From Symbiodinium microadriaticum (Eukaryota > Sar > Dinophyceae > Suessiales > Symbiodiniaceae): a DNA stretch of 64,000 bases. The notes below the pieces were generated by a model that was not told the DNA's origin, searched no databases, and saw nothing but the letters and a program-made list of their open reading frames with translations. A program made the translations under genes and the position numbers. This document shows, in pieces, positions 9,437-19,076 of the stretch. The stretch lies in assembly GCA_001939145.1 (NCBI GenBank), contig LSRX01000082.1, positions 1,127,841 to 1,191,840 of the forward strand, given 5' to 3'. The stretch's first letter is position 1. Each line of letters begins with the position of its first letter.

Positions 9437-9979
9437 GGCATGGACCTTGTGCCGTCCACGCTGCTATCGCACAGCCTTCTTCCAAAGGCCAGGACACTTG
9501 CATCCCTATGCCCCTAGCTGTAGACGACGGCATAAGCATAGACCCAAACTAGCCCCCCCAAGCAGCCCTAAGCCGATCCACAGGAAATCCCTGAGCCGAG
9601 CCGACGCCAAGCTGCCATCATATGCAGACACTGATGCTGCAGGAGCATCAGACACCCAACCAAACCCTAAGGACCCTTCCCTAAGGACCTACCCAAGGCG
9701 TGCGAGCACTGCTCTTAGATATTCCCGTAGACCCGCTCGAAGATCATCACTATCTCCCACAGATGGCCGTCCCGGTCCCAAGTCCGGGACCGGTTTCAGA
9801 TATATATGCTACTTTCTGAGCATCATGGAAACCGGAGGGGTGAGGGTTCCTCCTGTTACCACGACAGGGGGGAGACTTGCTTCTGCACCAGCAGGAGCAG
9901 GGAAGCATCGTGGCACAGCGCGTACGACAGCGTCAGCCCCTCAGCCAACATCCATACCTCAAACACACATCCTTAAGAC

Positions 9980-10508
9980 AGCTAAACGTGCATTTCGTCG
10001 AGCCCGCAATCGAGCCAATGCGTCGGCAGAACAAGGTACCTGGTACAAAGGCAAATGGCACACAGCCGCCTCATTAGGACGCCTTCCTCTGCCTGAACCA
10101 CTGCAAACTCGCAGGTCACGGAAGCCTCGAGCTCGAGGAACTGCCCAGGCTGTCAGGCACCTTCGTATCCTTTCATGGAACACCAGTGGTCTCAGCAGTC
10201 CTCTTTTTCAAGAATTCTTAGCTTGGTGTGAGCTGAATGCTCAATATGATGCCATTGTGTTGCAAGAGACCCACTGGCCGGAGACTGGTGACTTTAACAC
10301 GGGCCCCTGGTTAGCCATGCATTCATCTGGCAGGCAATCTCCAGACGGCCACGGCCGATCCGCAGGGCTGCTCTGCCTGTTGCATCGCCACACCTTCCAG
10401 GACCCGCGAATCCAAGAACTTAGTCCAGGGCGACTAGCTCTAGTTCAAGCCACCATTAAGAGCACTGGCCTACCAATCAGCCTCATCGGGATCTACCAGC
10501 ATGTTTAG
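9980..10508 (+). pseudogene. LINE endonuclease N-terminal half, ended by in-frame TAG
   Basis: The frame carries a basic linker (RRARNRANASAEQG) and then the start of an exonuclease-endonuclease-phosphatase fold: LRILSWNTSGLSS (the Asn motif) and AIVLQETHWPE (the catalytic Glu motif). A TAG at 10506-10508 stops translation after GIYQHV. The same frame continues immediately through the rest of the endonuclease, so a single nonsense codon splits the domain. The enzyme nicks target DNA to prime reverse transcription in this element class. Confidence 0.75.
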
Positions 10509-13500
10509 AGAACGAATCTCACCACAGTTCAAAATAAGGAGCTCCGCGATGCTATTTGGCACAGCCTCGACCAGACAGTGCAACGAGTGCCAGCTCGCCA
10601 TAGCCTCCTCATTTGTGGTGACTTTAATTCCACACTAGGCCCACATAGTCCCATAGCAGGCCCCTCTGCAACGCGATGCGCTGACAACCACGATGCAGAG
10701 CTCACGGCTGTCATGCGAAGACAGGCCTTAACAACCAACACTTGGCATTGCAGAAACAGCACAACGTACTTTGCACCCAGTGGTGCCTCCCAGATCGACT
10801 TCATCTTGATGAGGCAGCTTGCGGCAACGCACCGTGCAAAGCACACGCATCCCCTGACTTCCTTTCCTGTCGGTGCAACCCGCCTTACCGGACATCATCC
10901 ACTTCAAGCTCAGCTACCAATACAGCCCTTCTACCATCAACGCCCATCCGCTGCCCAAACCTCAGCCCACAACTCCACTGCCCTGCAGCAAGCCGTCCGA
11001 CACGCCTCTCCTGAAGCCCAGGAGTTGCGAAGCAGTGTCGCTGCCCGCCTCCGTGAGGTGGATGTCTCCAACCTGCTCAGTGCACATGCACATGTCAATC
11101 GCATCTTGCTTGAGGAGACACGCCGTCTCTTTCCACCTGCCTCCCGACCCGATCACCGCATCAGTGCCCAACCCGGATACAGAACTCTTGCTCGAAGTGT
11201 CTGGGCCATTTACCGTCGGCTGAAGCACCAAGGTGTATGCACTTTTCGCAACATCTTTGCCAAGTGGCGTCTTGCAGCCCAGTTTGCACGAGCCTCGCAC
11301 CAACTGCGTCAACAAAGCAAAGTCTTTAAGAAACAATACTACGAGTTGCAGGTTGACGAAGCCGAAGCCGCCGCAGCACGCGGGGATCAACGATGCTTGC
11401 ACCTCATTGTTCGTAAACTCTCGCCCAAGACACGCCACATAGCCAGCCGACTCCGAGGTCCGGATGGTGCTCTGCTGTCGAAAGAGGCAGAGCTTCAATC
11501 AATTGTGCAGCACAGCAAGACCACTTTTGCGGTCCACTCAGATGACACACCATTGCTTCCCCTTGCTGCTGACTATCCAGTGGAAAGTGCCGCTATCTCA
11601 GCCGAGCTACAAAAGTTAGGTCTTGCCAAAGCTGTTCCGAAGCATGTGGCACCCTCTGCCACATGGAAGCTGTGTGCATCCTCACTTGGAGAAGTGCTCA
11701 GCTCAGCCCTCAGCCAACATTTCAAGCAAGGCCACTCTGCACGCCTTGAGGCGGACTGGAAAGACTCATATGTCGTTTGGATCCCGAAGCCCAATAAGCC
11801 CCCGGTCAACGTGGCGTCCTTACGCCCAATTGGGCTCACCAGCCCAGCTAGCAAGGCTTTAGCAGGCAGTCTTCGCACACCATTGCTGGACCACCTGCAG
11901 TCCCGGCTTAAGGTCCTCCCCCAGTTTGCCTATGCCCAGCAACGGGGCACAGCAGATGCCGTTGCCAAGGCTCATCAGCACTTCCATGAAGTAGACGGCC
12001 TCCTCCAGCGAACCAAGGCCAACAGATTCCAGCAACAAGCCGGACTTCGCCACCGAAAGTGCGCAGGCGGCTTAAGTCTTTCGCTGGATCTTTCACGTGC
12101 CTTCGACGGCGTGACCCGCTCTCACATCTACCAAGCAATGCAGGCACAAGGCGTCCCTCCAGATGTGATAACTATTGTGCAACAACTTCATAAAGATGCA
12201 CAGTATAAATTCCAGGTGAGCGACATCAAGGGCTCCACTGTGAGTACCAACGGTATAAAACAAGGCTGTGTCATTGCCCCTTACCTTTGGAATTACTTCA
12301 CCTTGGCATTCCTTGCCATACTTGAGTCCCATCGAGACCTCGACTGGCTCCAGCGTGTACTTTCATTATTCGCTGACGATGTATGGGGTGCGTGGCTCAT
12401 AACCTCGAAATCCGACCTTGAAACAGCTCTCGCGGATGTCAGCCTGATACTCTCCACGCTTGAAAACCTCAACATGACCATCAACTACAGCAAAACAGCC
12501 ATCCTGCTTAAGCTCGCAGGGAAGGACGCAAGTCGGATTCGTCGTGCTCACACTTTCATGAAAGCCGGCCAGCTTCACTTGAAACTCACAGTGAATGACA
12601 GAGAGTGCAGCATACCCATTAAAGAGCAACATGAATATCTTGGTACCATTGTGACATACAGCAACCGACTTGAACGCAACATGACACACCGCATCAAGGC
12701 ATGCCAGCTCCGCTACCAAGGACTTCGAAAGCTCCTTAACGGCTCACATCACCTTAGCACACAACATCGCATACGCTTGTGGCGAGCGTGCGTTTGCACC
12801 AGTGTGCTTTACTCGCAACACATTGTCGGAGTTACCTGGCACACACTGCAGCGCTTGACCACACTGCTCACGAGGCATTTGCGCGCTATTATGCGCATTC
12901 CCGCGCACTTGACACACATTTCCAACCACGCGGTTTGGACACGAGCTCAGCTACCAATGCCAGGATGGCAACTGCAGCACTCTCTACACATGCATCAGCA
13001 GAAGCTCCTAGCTAAACAAGCCACCCAACCGGACATTACCACCACCCCTAAGGCCCTCGAGTTCCTGCGACAGCAAGTCCTCAGCCTGGAGACCATCCTT
13101 CTCAAGGCTGCACAACACCTGGTTGACGAGCCCTCCACCCTCCCCCTAGTGACCTGTCCCAAGTGTGATCAGGCCTTCACTACGGAGAATGCCATGAGGA
13201 TCCATTGCAGCCTCCAGCACAAGCACCTACCTCAGGTTCAGACCAAGATAGCCACTACTTTTGATCCAGCTGTGCATTCACAGGCAGGCATGCCGGAATG
13301 CAGACTCTGCCGTCGACAGTTCTTCAGGTGGACCCATCTTAAGCAGCACATTGAAAGCAGTGCCTGTCAAATGCTTGGTGGAGCTAGCCATGTACGCTCG
13401 CCCATGCCAGATGCTATCCCGGCGGCGATCAAGGAACCGCCCACAGCATCGCACCCAATTTTTGAGGGCGAAAACAGTATGCATCTACCTCTGGTGCAGC

Positions 13501-13856
13501 GTCGTGCTTTTCTCGAGAATCATCAGAACACTGAGAAGTGGCTTGCTGTGCCAGCCGTCCGTCAGGAGCTCATGAGTCACTGTGCCATTTGTCACATGTG
13601 GATTGCATCCTTTCGACATGTCAAACAACACTTCAACCGCGCCCATGCCCCCACCTATCCGGACATTCTCCCTAAAGCACTTACCCTTTGTGGTTCCTTT
13701 AAGTCCCACCTTAGGAGGGCTAGTGCTTGCCTCTGGTGCGGCCATACCGTGGGTGCCCTGCACAGGCACACTCAACAGTGTACACCACTCGTCCAGCTTG
13801 CAATAGCGCAAGTATACTGTCAGGATGTACTCAGATCGACACGACCGGGGCCCTGA
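10509..13856 (+). pseudogene. LINE ORF2: endonuclease C-half, reverse transcriptase, zinc fingers
   Basis: From the TAG onward the frame is open for about 1,115 codons (first ATG at 10578). It shows LLICGDFNSTLG and SQIDFILMRQ with the TGHHPL end of the endonuclease. The reverse transcriptase follows: SYVVWIPKPNKPP, LRPIGLTSPASKALAG, LSLDLSRAFDGV, GIKQGCVIAPYLWNYF and the active site LFADDVWGAW (FADD for YADD), about residues 390-610 from 10578. The C terminus has four Cys/His fingers: CPKCDQAF..H..H, CRLCRRQF..H, CAICHMWI..H..H, CLWCGHTV..H..C. It is long and well kept except for the TAG. Confidence 0.85.
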
Positions 13857-14557
13857 ACGAGGAGGCGGAAATCTTTGCAGGTTACTGGGACTCCCCGCCG
13901 GACGAGTTTTACCTGTCAGAGACGGCCCCCAGGTCGCAGAAACGCCAGAAGCCAGAGCCGGACCGGTGGAACTTTCCACCCAGACGATACAACAACCACC
14001 CGAGCTACCCCATGCAGCACAGCTACCGGGACCCTCGTCAACTCCCTCATCAAGGACACCGCGACCAGCTCGACCTCCTCAGCAAGGTGGTGCTGAAGCA
14101 GGAGGAGATCATCAGCCGACTTCGTCACGAGAAGATCTTCGTACTCTTCATGAAGAACGAAACCCATGGGTCATTGGGAACCCTCATGAAGATCGCCAAG
14201 GATTGGAGAAACAAGAAGAACCTGGATGCAGGAACTCTTCAGTCTCCTCTTCGCACGGTCTTATTGGCAAGCATGCTCCAGGAAGTGATGAACCTCGCCC
14301 AGCAGGCCGTTGCAACGACCGAGGCCAAGCAAACACATGTTCAGTCGGAATGGCTGACAGCCGAAAGTGCTTGGAACTACAGAGTATGGAACCACACCGA
14401 GAAGCGGCTCCAGACAGACACCAACCGGGCACCCCTGCAACACGAGGAAGCCATCAGGCTCCTGACCTTCTTGATCAAGAACCTGAAAGGGGAGGCGATC
14501 CAACATGAGGTTTTGTTCTTGCCCGTGTGCCCGCATGCGGCAGTGTCGGCGGTCTAG
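13825..14557 (+). pseudogene. LINE-associated third ORF, frameshifted
   Basis: The ATG at 13825 lies 32 nt before the end of the reverse transcriptase ORF and gives MYSDRHDRGPERGGG. The sensible frame then shifts near 13880 to one reading FAGYWDSPPDEFYLSETAPR, RQKPEPDRWNFPPRRYN, then FVLFMKNETHGSLGTLMKIA and RTVLLASMLQEVMNLAQQAV. Proteins of this type (basic, aromatic start; helical middle) are, as I recall, common beside LINE ORFs in dinoflagellates; their role is not established. A one-base indel seems to separate the two frames. Confidence 0.5.
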
Positions 14558-14721
14558 GAGTCTAGGAGTGCCAGTGCCAGGCTGCCAGGAGAGTGCTGCT
14601 TTTGAGCTTGTGACAGTACACAACAAGCTCTCACGTGCCGAGCCGATGCCTGCAGCTTTTTGCTTGCAGACTTAGGAAAGTCCTAGGTTCTACCCTCCTT
14701 GGCCCTTGCCTGACAGCTGCC

Positions 14722-15534
14722 ATGGTGGCTCGGGGAAAGAAAGGTGACGGCATCGGCGACTCGTGCCGAAGCTGTAGGCGATCCTTCCTCACCACTCGAA
14801 ACCCGGTAATCAAGGATGCCAGTGCCACGGACCTCCTCAAGAGGAGAACACCGCAGTCTGTGCAATGCCGGCCATGCTTTGCCTTCAGTGGCTCCCACCC
14901 GACCTATGGTGCCATGTCCAGCACCGAGCGGGCCAAGCACTTAGAGGACGAGGAGCGCTTCAGGGAGTACTTCACAGCCTTGCAGGAATGGGAGGAGCTA
15001 AAGCGCCAGGGGGTCAAGTGCCCTGGGAAAGCTCTCGCCGTGGACCGTGCCGAGGCCGAACAAGCTTCGTCTGTCGGCACCAAGCAAGTTCTTGGATACC
15101 TTTGGACGGTGCCCATGTTGCGGGATGCCGGAAGGGAGATCCCCAAGAAGCTCCAGTCGGTCAATCATGCCGGCAAAGTATTCAAGGGCCTGATTCTGAA
15201 AGAGTTTTCAGTAGGGGCGATTGAAATCAACAGCACCTCTTCCAGGACTGCGAGGCGGGTGAAGCAAGTTGAAGCCGCCGACTCTGGTAGCAGTGAGGGT
15301 GAGGCCGCTGTCGAGGACACCTTCCACAACATGGAGAAGTCCCTTCAAATTTCTTCGAGTGCGAAAGACGGCGAAATCGTGCTGCGGCGGCCCAAGATGC
15401 CCGTTGACAGCGACGACGAGGCTCAGCTCATCCTCTGGGGCGACAACCTCTTTGGTGGTGCATCTGGAAGTGGAGGACAGTCCGCAATGCTGCGATGCTA
15501 TAGACGAGTCAATAGTGTCGTCATCTTCGGCTAA
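14722..15534 (+). CDS. Gene B, exon 1: zinc-ribbon-like N terminus, unknown function
   Basis: Start chosen at MVARGKKGDGIGDS (14722), after a less likely upstream ATG at 14635. Two CxxC pairs, CRSC (about residue 14) and CRPC (about residue 50), suggest a metal-binding module. Then come a charged helical region (SSTERAKHLEDEERFREYFT, ALQEWEELKRQGV) and an acidic region ending near VDSDDEAQLILWGDNLFGG. The donor lies before the stop at 15532 but was not pinned. I believe this resembles a dispersed dinoflagellate family, but I cannot name a function. It is the first of at least seven exons. Confidence 0.6.
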   Translation: MVARGKKGDGIGDSCRSCRRSFLTTRNPVIKDASATDLLKRRTPQSVQCRPCFAFSGSHPTYGAMSSTERAKHLEDEERFREYFTALQEWEELKRQGVKCPGKALAVDRAEAEQASSVGTKQVLGYLWTVPMLRDAGREIPKKLQSVNHAGKVFKGLILKEFSVGAIEINSTSSRTARRVKQVEAADSGSSEGEAAVEDTFHNMEKSLQISSSAKDGEIVLRRPKMPVDSDDEAQLILWGDNLFGGASGSGGQSAMLRCYRRVNSVVIFG

Positions 15535-16312
15535 GGCTTAGGTGGTTAGATAAGTTTTATGATTAAAGTTAAAGTTATAGTTAGTTATAGTTATAGTCAT
15601 AGTTATAGTTAGTTATAGTCATAGTTATAGAAATTATAGTCATAGTCAGTTACAGTTATGCTTATGGTCCAGTTATTTGTTTATATGGTCATATGAGCCA
15701 TTTGATTTATATGAATATGGTCTTATGGCGGCTTGTTTGTGCAACCAAAACGTGCCTTTGCCCCCCGCCCCCCTTCCCAAACCCGGCTGATGCCTCTGAC
15801 GGTGATGATCCAATTTTCTGGTGTAGTATCGGCTTGCAGCCTGCAAAATCCCGTATCGCACCGCATAGCCGTATATACGGATACGGGATACTGGAAACGG
15901 TGTGGTCCTGGCATATAGGCGGCATCCGCATATAGGTTCTATGGTGTACGGTATGTGCGGTGTTCGGGTCTGCAGTGTACGTTCAAGTTACGGTGAGACG
16001 TTTAGAACTGTTACAGTACAGTACAAAGTTATATCGTCCTTGGTCTTTATATGTCTTTAATAGATACGAATAGGCTGGATAGGGATTACGGATTACGGTT
16101 TACAGGTTTACGGTTTACGGTTTATACGGATGATACACGATATATGACTCATATTAGACTCATAGCTATAGACCGACTATAGACGGTTTAGGCAGGTGTA
16201 GCCGGTATAGGCGGTATAGGCACAGGGTATCGGCTGTATCTGTATAGGCTTTTAAAATCTACGCGGTAGCATAGGCTACCAATTTGTAGATACAGGCAAC
16301 AGCCACTCCAAG
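15535..16312 (+). other. Gene B intron 1 with ATAGTT repeats
   Basis: The intron is filled by TTATAGTTATAG / GTCATAG repeats (about 15545-15670) and AT-rich irregular repeats such as TTACGGTTTACGG and GGTATAGGCGGTATAGG (about 16090-16240). The acceptor is CAAG before 16313. No open frame on either strand looks coding. Confidence 0.5.
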
Positions 16313-16972
16313 ACAGACAACCCGGTCGATGATGAAGATATGCTTCATGCGGACAAGCCGGCTACGACTAAACGTGCTCGAAAAGATTCTTCAACTCCCT
16401 TCACTTCCCCGACCGATGGAGCTCCAGCCCCTTCTTCTTGGTTTTCCTTGGCGGGTGCAGCAGCTGGCATTGGGGCTCCCTCCAGTGCCAATGCCAATGG
16501 CAATGCTACCAATGCTTCCAATGCTAGCAGTGCCGTTGGCCAGGGCCAGCGCAAGAATGGAAAGAAGAAGGGCGGCACAGAGTCTCGTGAAATCGAGAAA
16601 AGCGAGGCTGTTGCCTTGCTGGCTCACCAGTTCCAGTGTTCCTTGGAGAACGCAGAGCAGATTCGAAAGCTGACGGCATCCAAGGCCGTATCCTTGAAGG
16701 AAAAAGTCCAGGCCAGACTGCACGAGGACATGACGGCAATCTATTTGGAATCCATTCGGACTGCTGGGCCTCAGAGTCGAGCTGCAAAGGTCTGGGACAG
16801 CCTGAAGGATGCGGAGGCCATGCTTTCTTTGACAGCTGCCTTCCTGGAAGCACTCCATGATCCCGAAGCTTCCCCGCAGACTCTGTCCAGTCGTGCCAGA
16901 GACCTCGAGGCCAAGTGCAACTTCAAGCTACCAGCTCCGGTGACCGCGGTTCTGTGTCGCAAGGGGTGCTGA
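16313..16972 (+). CDS. Gene B, exon 2
   Basis: After an AG at 16311-16312 the phase-0 frame reads TDNPVDDEDMLHADKP, a basic patch (TTKRARKDSS), an Ala/Asn-rich linker (ANANGNATNASNASSA), a Lys-rich patch (RKNGKKKGG), and then an amphipathic helical region (EKSEAVALLAHQFQCSLENA, LKEKVQARLHEDMTAIYLES). The frame stops at 16970-16972 after CRKGC. The downstream coding frame resumes one base shifted at the G4 run near 16962, so a one-base indel or mis-assembly is likely there. Confidence 0.6.
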   Translation, partial: TDNPVDDEDMLHADKPATTKRARKDSSTPFTSPTDGAPAPSSWFSLAGAAAGIGAPSSANANGNATNASNASSAVGQGQRKNGKKKGGTESREIEKSEAVALLAHQFQCSLENAEQIRKLTASKAVSLKEKVQARLHEDMTAIYLESIRTAGPQSRAAKVWDSLKDAEAMLSLTAAFLEALHDPEASPQTLSSRARDLEAKCNFKLPAPVTAVLCRKGC

Positions 16973-17279
16973 GGAGTTGTTGGCCGAGAAGCAGTGGCAA
17001 ACGGTTTGCCAGTTTCTCGACCCCAGTTGCTCGAAAGAGTTCCCTGGAGGCATCTCTACACTTCTGCCTCTTCAAGCGACTCCAGTGACGGAGGGTGCTG
17101 AGCAGCAGCAGCCGTTGCAACCGGTGCAACCCAGTGCTGAGATTGTCGAGTTCATCCTCGGTTGTCTCACGAGTTGTGCAACTTCGATTCTCATGAGGCC
17201 CGTTTCAGTGAGCAGCGAGGACGACAAGAAAGCCTTTCTGCAAACTGCCATTGAAGATGCTTCCCACTTCCTGAAAGCC
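16965..17279 (+). CDS. Gene B, exon 2 continued in shifted frame
   Basis: The frame reads GAEELLAEKQWQTVCQFL, SAEIVEFILGCLTSCATSI and DDKKAFLQTAIEDASHFLK, helical and protein-like. It ends at a GT donor after AAAGCC (17279), or alternatively after GTTCAG at 17285. The next exon at 17419 joins in phase 0. It is separated from the upstream part only by the frame change at the G-run. Confidence 0.6.
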
Positions 17280-17418
17280 GTTCAGGACTAAACTAAACCC
17301 TCAGGACTAAACCCTAAACCCTATAGCCTATAGCCTATAGCCTATAGCCTAAACCCTAAACCTTCAACCTTAAACCCAAACCCCAAAAGTTGAACAAAAG
17401 GACTCCGGCCTGCCACAG
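17280..17418 (+). repeat. Gene B intron with CCCTAAA/CCTATAG repeats
   Basis: The intron is about 139 bp long. Its centre (17290-17390) is AAACCCTAAACCCTATAGCC followed by repeated CCTATAG and CCTAAACCC units. The acceptor is CTGCCACAG before CTCTTGCGG. Confidence 0.7.
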
Positions 17419-17862
17419 CTCTTGCGGCAGGCAAGCAAGCAGACTTTCGTGGACGAGTTGACCAAGCTTCAGTGTTTGGCGGAGGCTGCCGTGAAACTTG
17501 GTGCGAGCGACGGGCCGTTGGATGAGTCTCGGGCTCTCCTCGACTTGCAGACGTGCGAGAAGCTCGAAGCAGGCAAGGCATCCTTCTTCAAGAACCGAGG
17601 CAACACATGGTACACTTCCTTGGCCATGTTTCCAGTCGGCATTGAGATGTGTGCAAGAATCGGGCGGGAAGTCCAACAGGTTAGGTCGGACGTTTTGGTG
17701 TTGGCAGACCTGGAGGCAGCTGTGACCTTGTCGCAGGGCTTCAAACCCTTCCTCCCCGAAGTCATCCTGAAGGACTCCGGTGACATCTCCATCCCGCACA
17801 TGACGAAGTTCGCTGACATGAGTGGTAGGTGGCTCGTGTTCCTTGACAAGGCAAGTCCCCAG
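17419..17862 (+). CDS. Gene B, exon 3
   Basis: The phase-0 exon begins LLRQASKQTFVDELTKLQCL and continues with a helical, repeat-like region (DESRALLDLQTCEKLEAGKA, GNTWYTSLAMFPVGIEMCAR, VRSDVLVLADLEAAVTLSQG). It ends FLDKASPQ at a GT donor (17863). Soluble and mostly alpha-helical by composition. No family recognised. Confidence 0.6.
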
Positions 17863-18516
17863 GTTCGTAAGCAGACCAGTGTGACGGAACAGGCCGGAGG
17901 ATTGCACAAAGCTGGCCTCGACCATGCAACCTAAACCTGAACCATTTAAACCCAACCTCAAGACTTAAACTTAAATAGAAATAGAAATTCTACCGCGTCT
18001 TAGAAGTAAATCTACCAAGGGCCGGGCTCATGATAGAGACGATAGGGGCCGATAGGAGAAGTGGGATCCTTAGTTTCGGTTTTGGTTTCCCGCCGGAGGG
18101 TCCACTCACCCCGCCCCGCCCCAAGCTCGTGATGCTGGCATGGGAGTCTCGTAGACGGTTCATCATAGACCAGAGACTATAGACCGACCCTTATAGACCG
18201 TAGAAAATTTCAACTATTTTCATAGATGGATGATATAGCATCATAGATATGAATCATAGACTCATAGACTATGAGTGAGTCATAGACTATAGACTATAGA
18301 CTATAGACTATAGACAGACGACTATAGGCCATTGGACTTTTTTGACATATAATATGGTTTAGGGTTTAGGGTGGGTTTAGGGTTTAGGTTTTGGGTTTAG
18401 GGTTTAGGGTTGGAGTAGTCGGTAGCTTAAGGTGACCGCCCTCGGTCACCTTAAGTTACATGCAAAGACCACGTAACTAAAAGCCTAAAAGCCCTAGCCC
18501 CTGAGCAGCTGTGCAG
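17863..18516 (+). other. Gene B intron 4 with hairpin element and TTTAGGG
   Basis: The intron has a phase-0 GTTCGT donor and a phase-0 acceptor TGTGCAG before GTCGATGCG, and is 654 bp long. It contains a GC-rich stretch (about 18000-18120), CATAGACTATAGACTATAG repeats (18230-18313), and hairpin element copy 2. Confidence 0.65.
18314..18469 (+). mobile_element. Introner-like/MITE-like hairpin element, copy 2
   Basis: It has the same modular order as the copy at 5097-5243: ACAGACGACTATAG, TTTTTTGACATATAATA, four or more TTTAGGG units, GGAGTAGTCGGTA, hairpin, and CATGCAAAGAC. The hairpin arm GTAGCTTAAGGTGACCG (18422-18438) pairs with 18443-18459 with one G-T mismatch and the same CCCT loop. Here it lies in the same orientation as the gene, opposite to copy 1. 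Confidence 0.7.
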
Positions 18517-18756
18517 GTCGATGCGGTTTCTGTCAAGGTTCATGAGCTCCACAAGTGTTTGAGCCGTGTGGTGGAGCTCAAGTTTACGACCGCCTTTCAA
18601 AGCGCCGAGGCCGACTTTACCCAGTTTGCAGAGGTGGCGGATGCGGGGTCGTCGGCGAATGTGTTGACGGTGCTCACTCAGATGCTGGCTTTCCAGCCGT
18701 TGGTCAAGGTGCCGTTGCTGAAGCTTTTTGGCAAGTCGATGGCCGAGGACTGTATT
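18517..18756 (+). CDS. Gene B, exon 4
   Basis: The exon reads VDAVSVKVHELHKCLSRVVE, then FTTAFQSAEADFTQFAEV and VLTQMLAFQPLVKVPLLKLF, ending MAEDCI before GTCAGT at 18757. It is helical and leucine-rich. Both borders are phase 0, like the other introns of this gene. Confidence 0.6.
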
Positions 18757-18859
18757 GTCAGTTATCTTTAGGGTTTTAGGGTTCAGGGTTTAGGGTTTAG
18801 GGTTTAGGCTTAGGGTTTAGGCCTTTAGGGTTTAGGGTTTAGGCGGTTTAGGGGATCAG
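18757..18859 (+). repeat. 103-bp intron made almost entirely of TTTAGGG
   Basis: The intron begins GTCAGTTATC and ends GGGATCAG, phase 0 on both sides. Nearly all between is TTTAGGG or one-base variants (GTTTAGGG, GTTCAGGG, GTTTAGGC). A spliceosomal intron composed of telomere-type repeats is directly visible here. Confidence 0.75.
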
Positions 18860-19050
18860 TTTTTGATATGGCTTCGCAAGGAACTCGAGGCGAAGGTGGC
18901 TTTGATTATTCACTTCGTGACGACCATCAAGGCTGCATTTCCGGCCCTCCAGAACTTGTTTGCGAGTGGAGGCAATGAAGAGACCCTCGTAGATCGGCCA
19001 TTGGCGGACTTCTTCGCTTTGCTAGGGGACGGCGGTCGGACAAGCGAGAT
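18860..19050 (+). CDS. Gene B, exon 5
   Basis: The phase-0 exon reads FLIWLRKELEAKVALIIHFV, TTIKAAFPALQNLFASGGNE and RPLADFFALLGDGG. The exact donor before the next exon (19077) was not resolved; the remaining intron would be very short, about 30-45 bp, or a frameshift is present. Confidence 0.5.
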
Positions 19051-19076
19051 GCGAAACAGCTTACCTTGGTTTGCAG

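Larger units (their letters stand above)
8650..14560 (+). mobile_element. LINE-type (non-LTR) retrotransposon
   Basis: Successive plus-strand frames encode an acidic ORF1-like protein, an apurinic-type endonuclease, a reverse transcriptase followed by several C2H2-like zinc fingers, and a downstream third ORF. This order and the endonuclease wording (LRILSWN... QETHW) are typical of LINEs abundant in dinoflagellate genomes. The outer ends and any target duplication were not located; the coordinates are those of the coding parts. It lies between gene C and gene B. An internal TAG and frame changes show that it is no longer intact. Confidence 0.85.

Noticed and set aside
8736-9960. First 400 codons of the long frame ending at 10508 as real LINE protein
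   Set aside because: In this stretch the alternative frame 8657-9436 has the ordered acidic composition, while this frame reads Arg/Thr/Pro-rich noise; only the part from about 9980 on is endonuclease-like.
17286-17291. GA donor for the gene B intron at 17280
   Set aside because: GACTAA after CAG would work, but a GT (GTTCAG) six bases earlier gives the same phase, so a non-canonical border need not be invoked.
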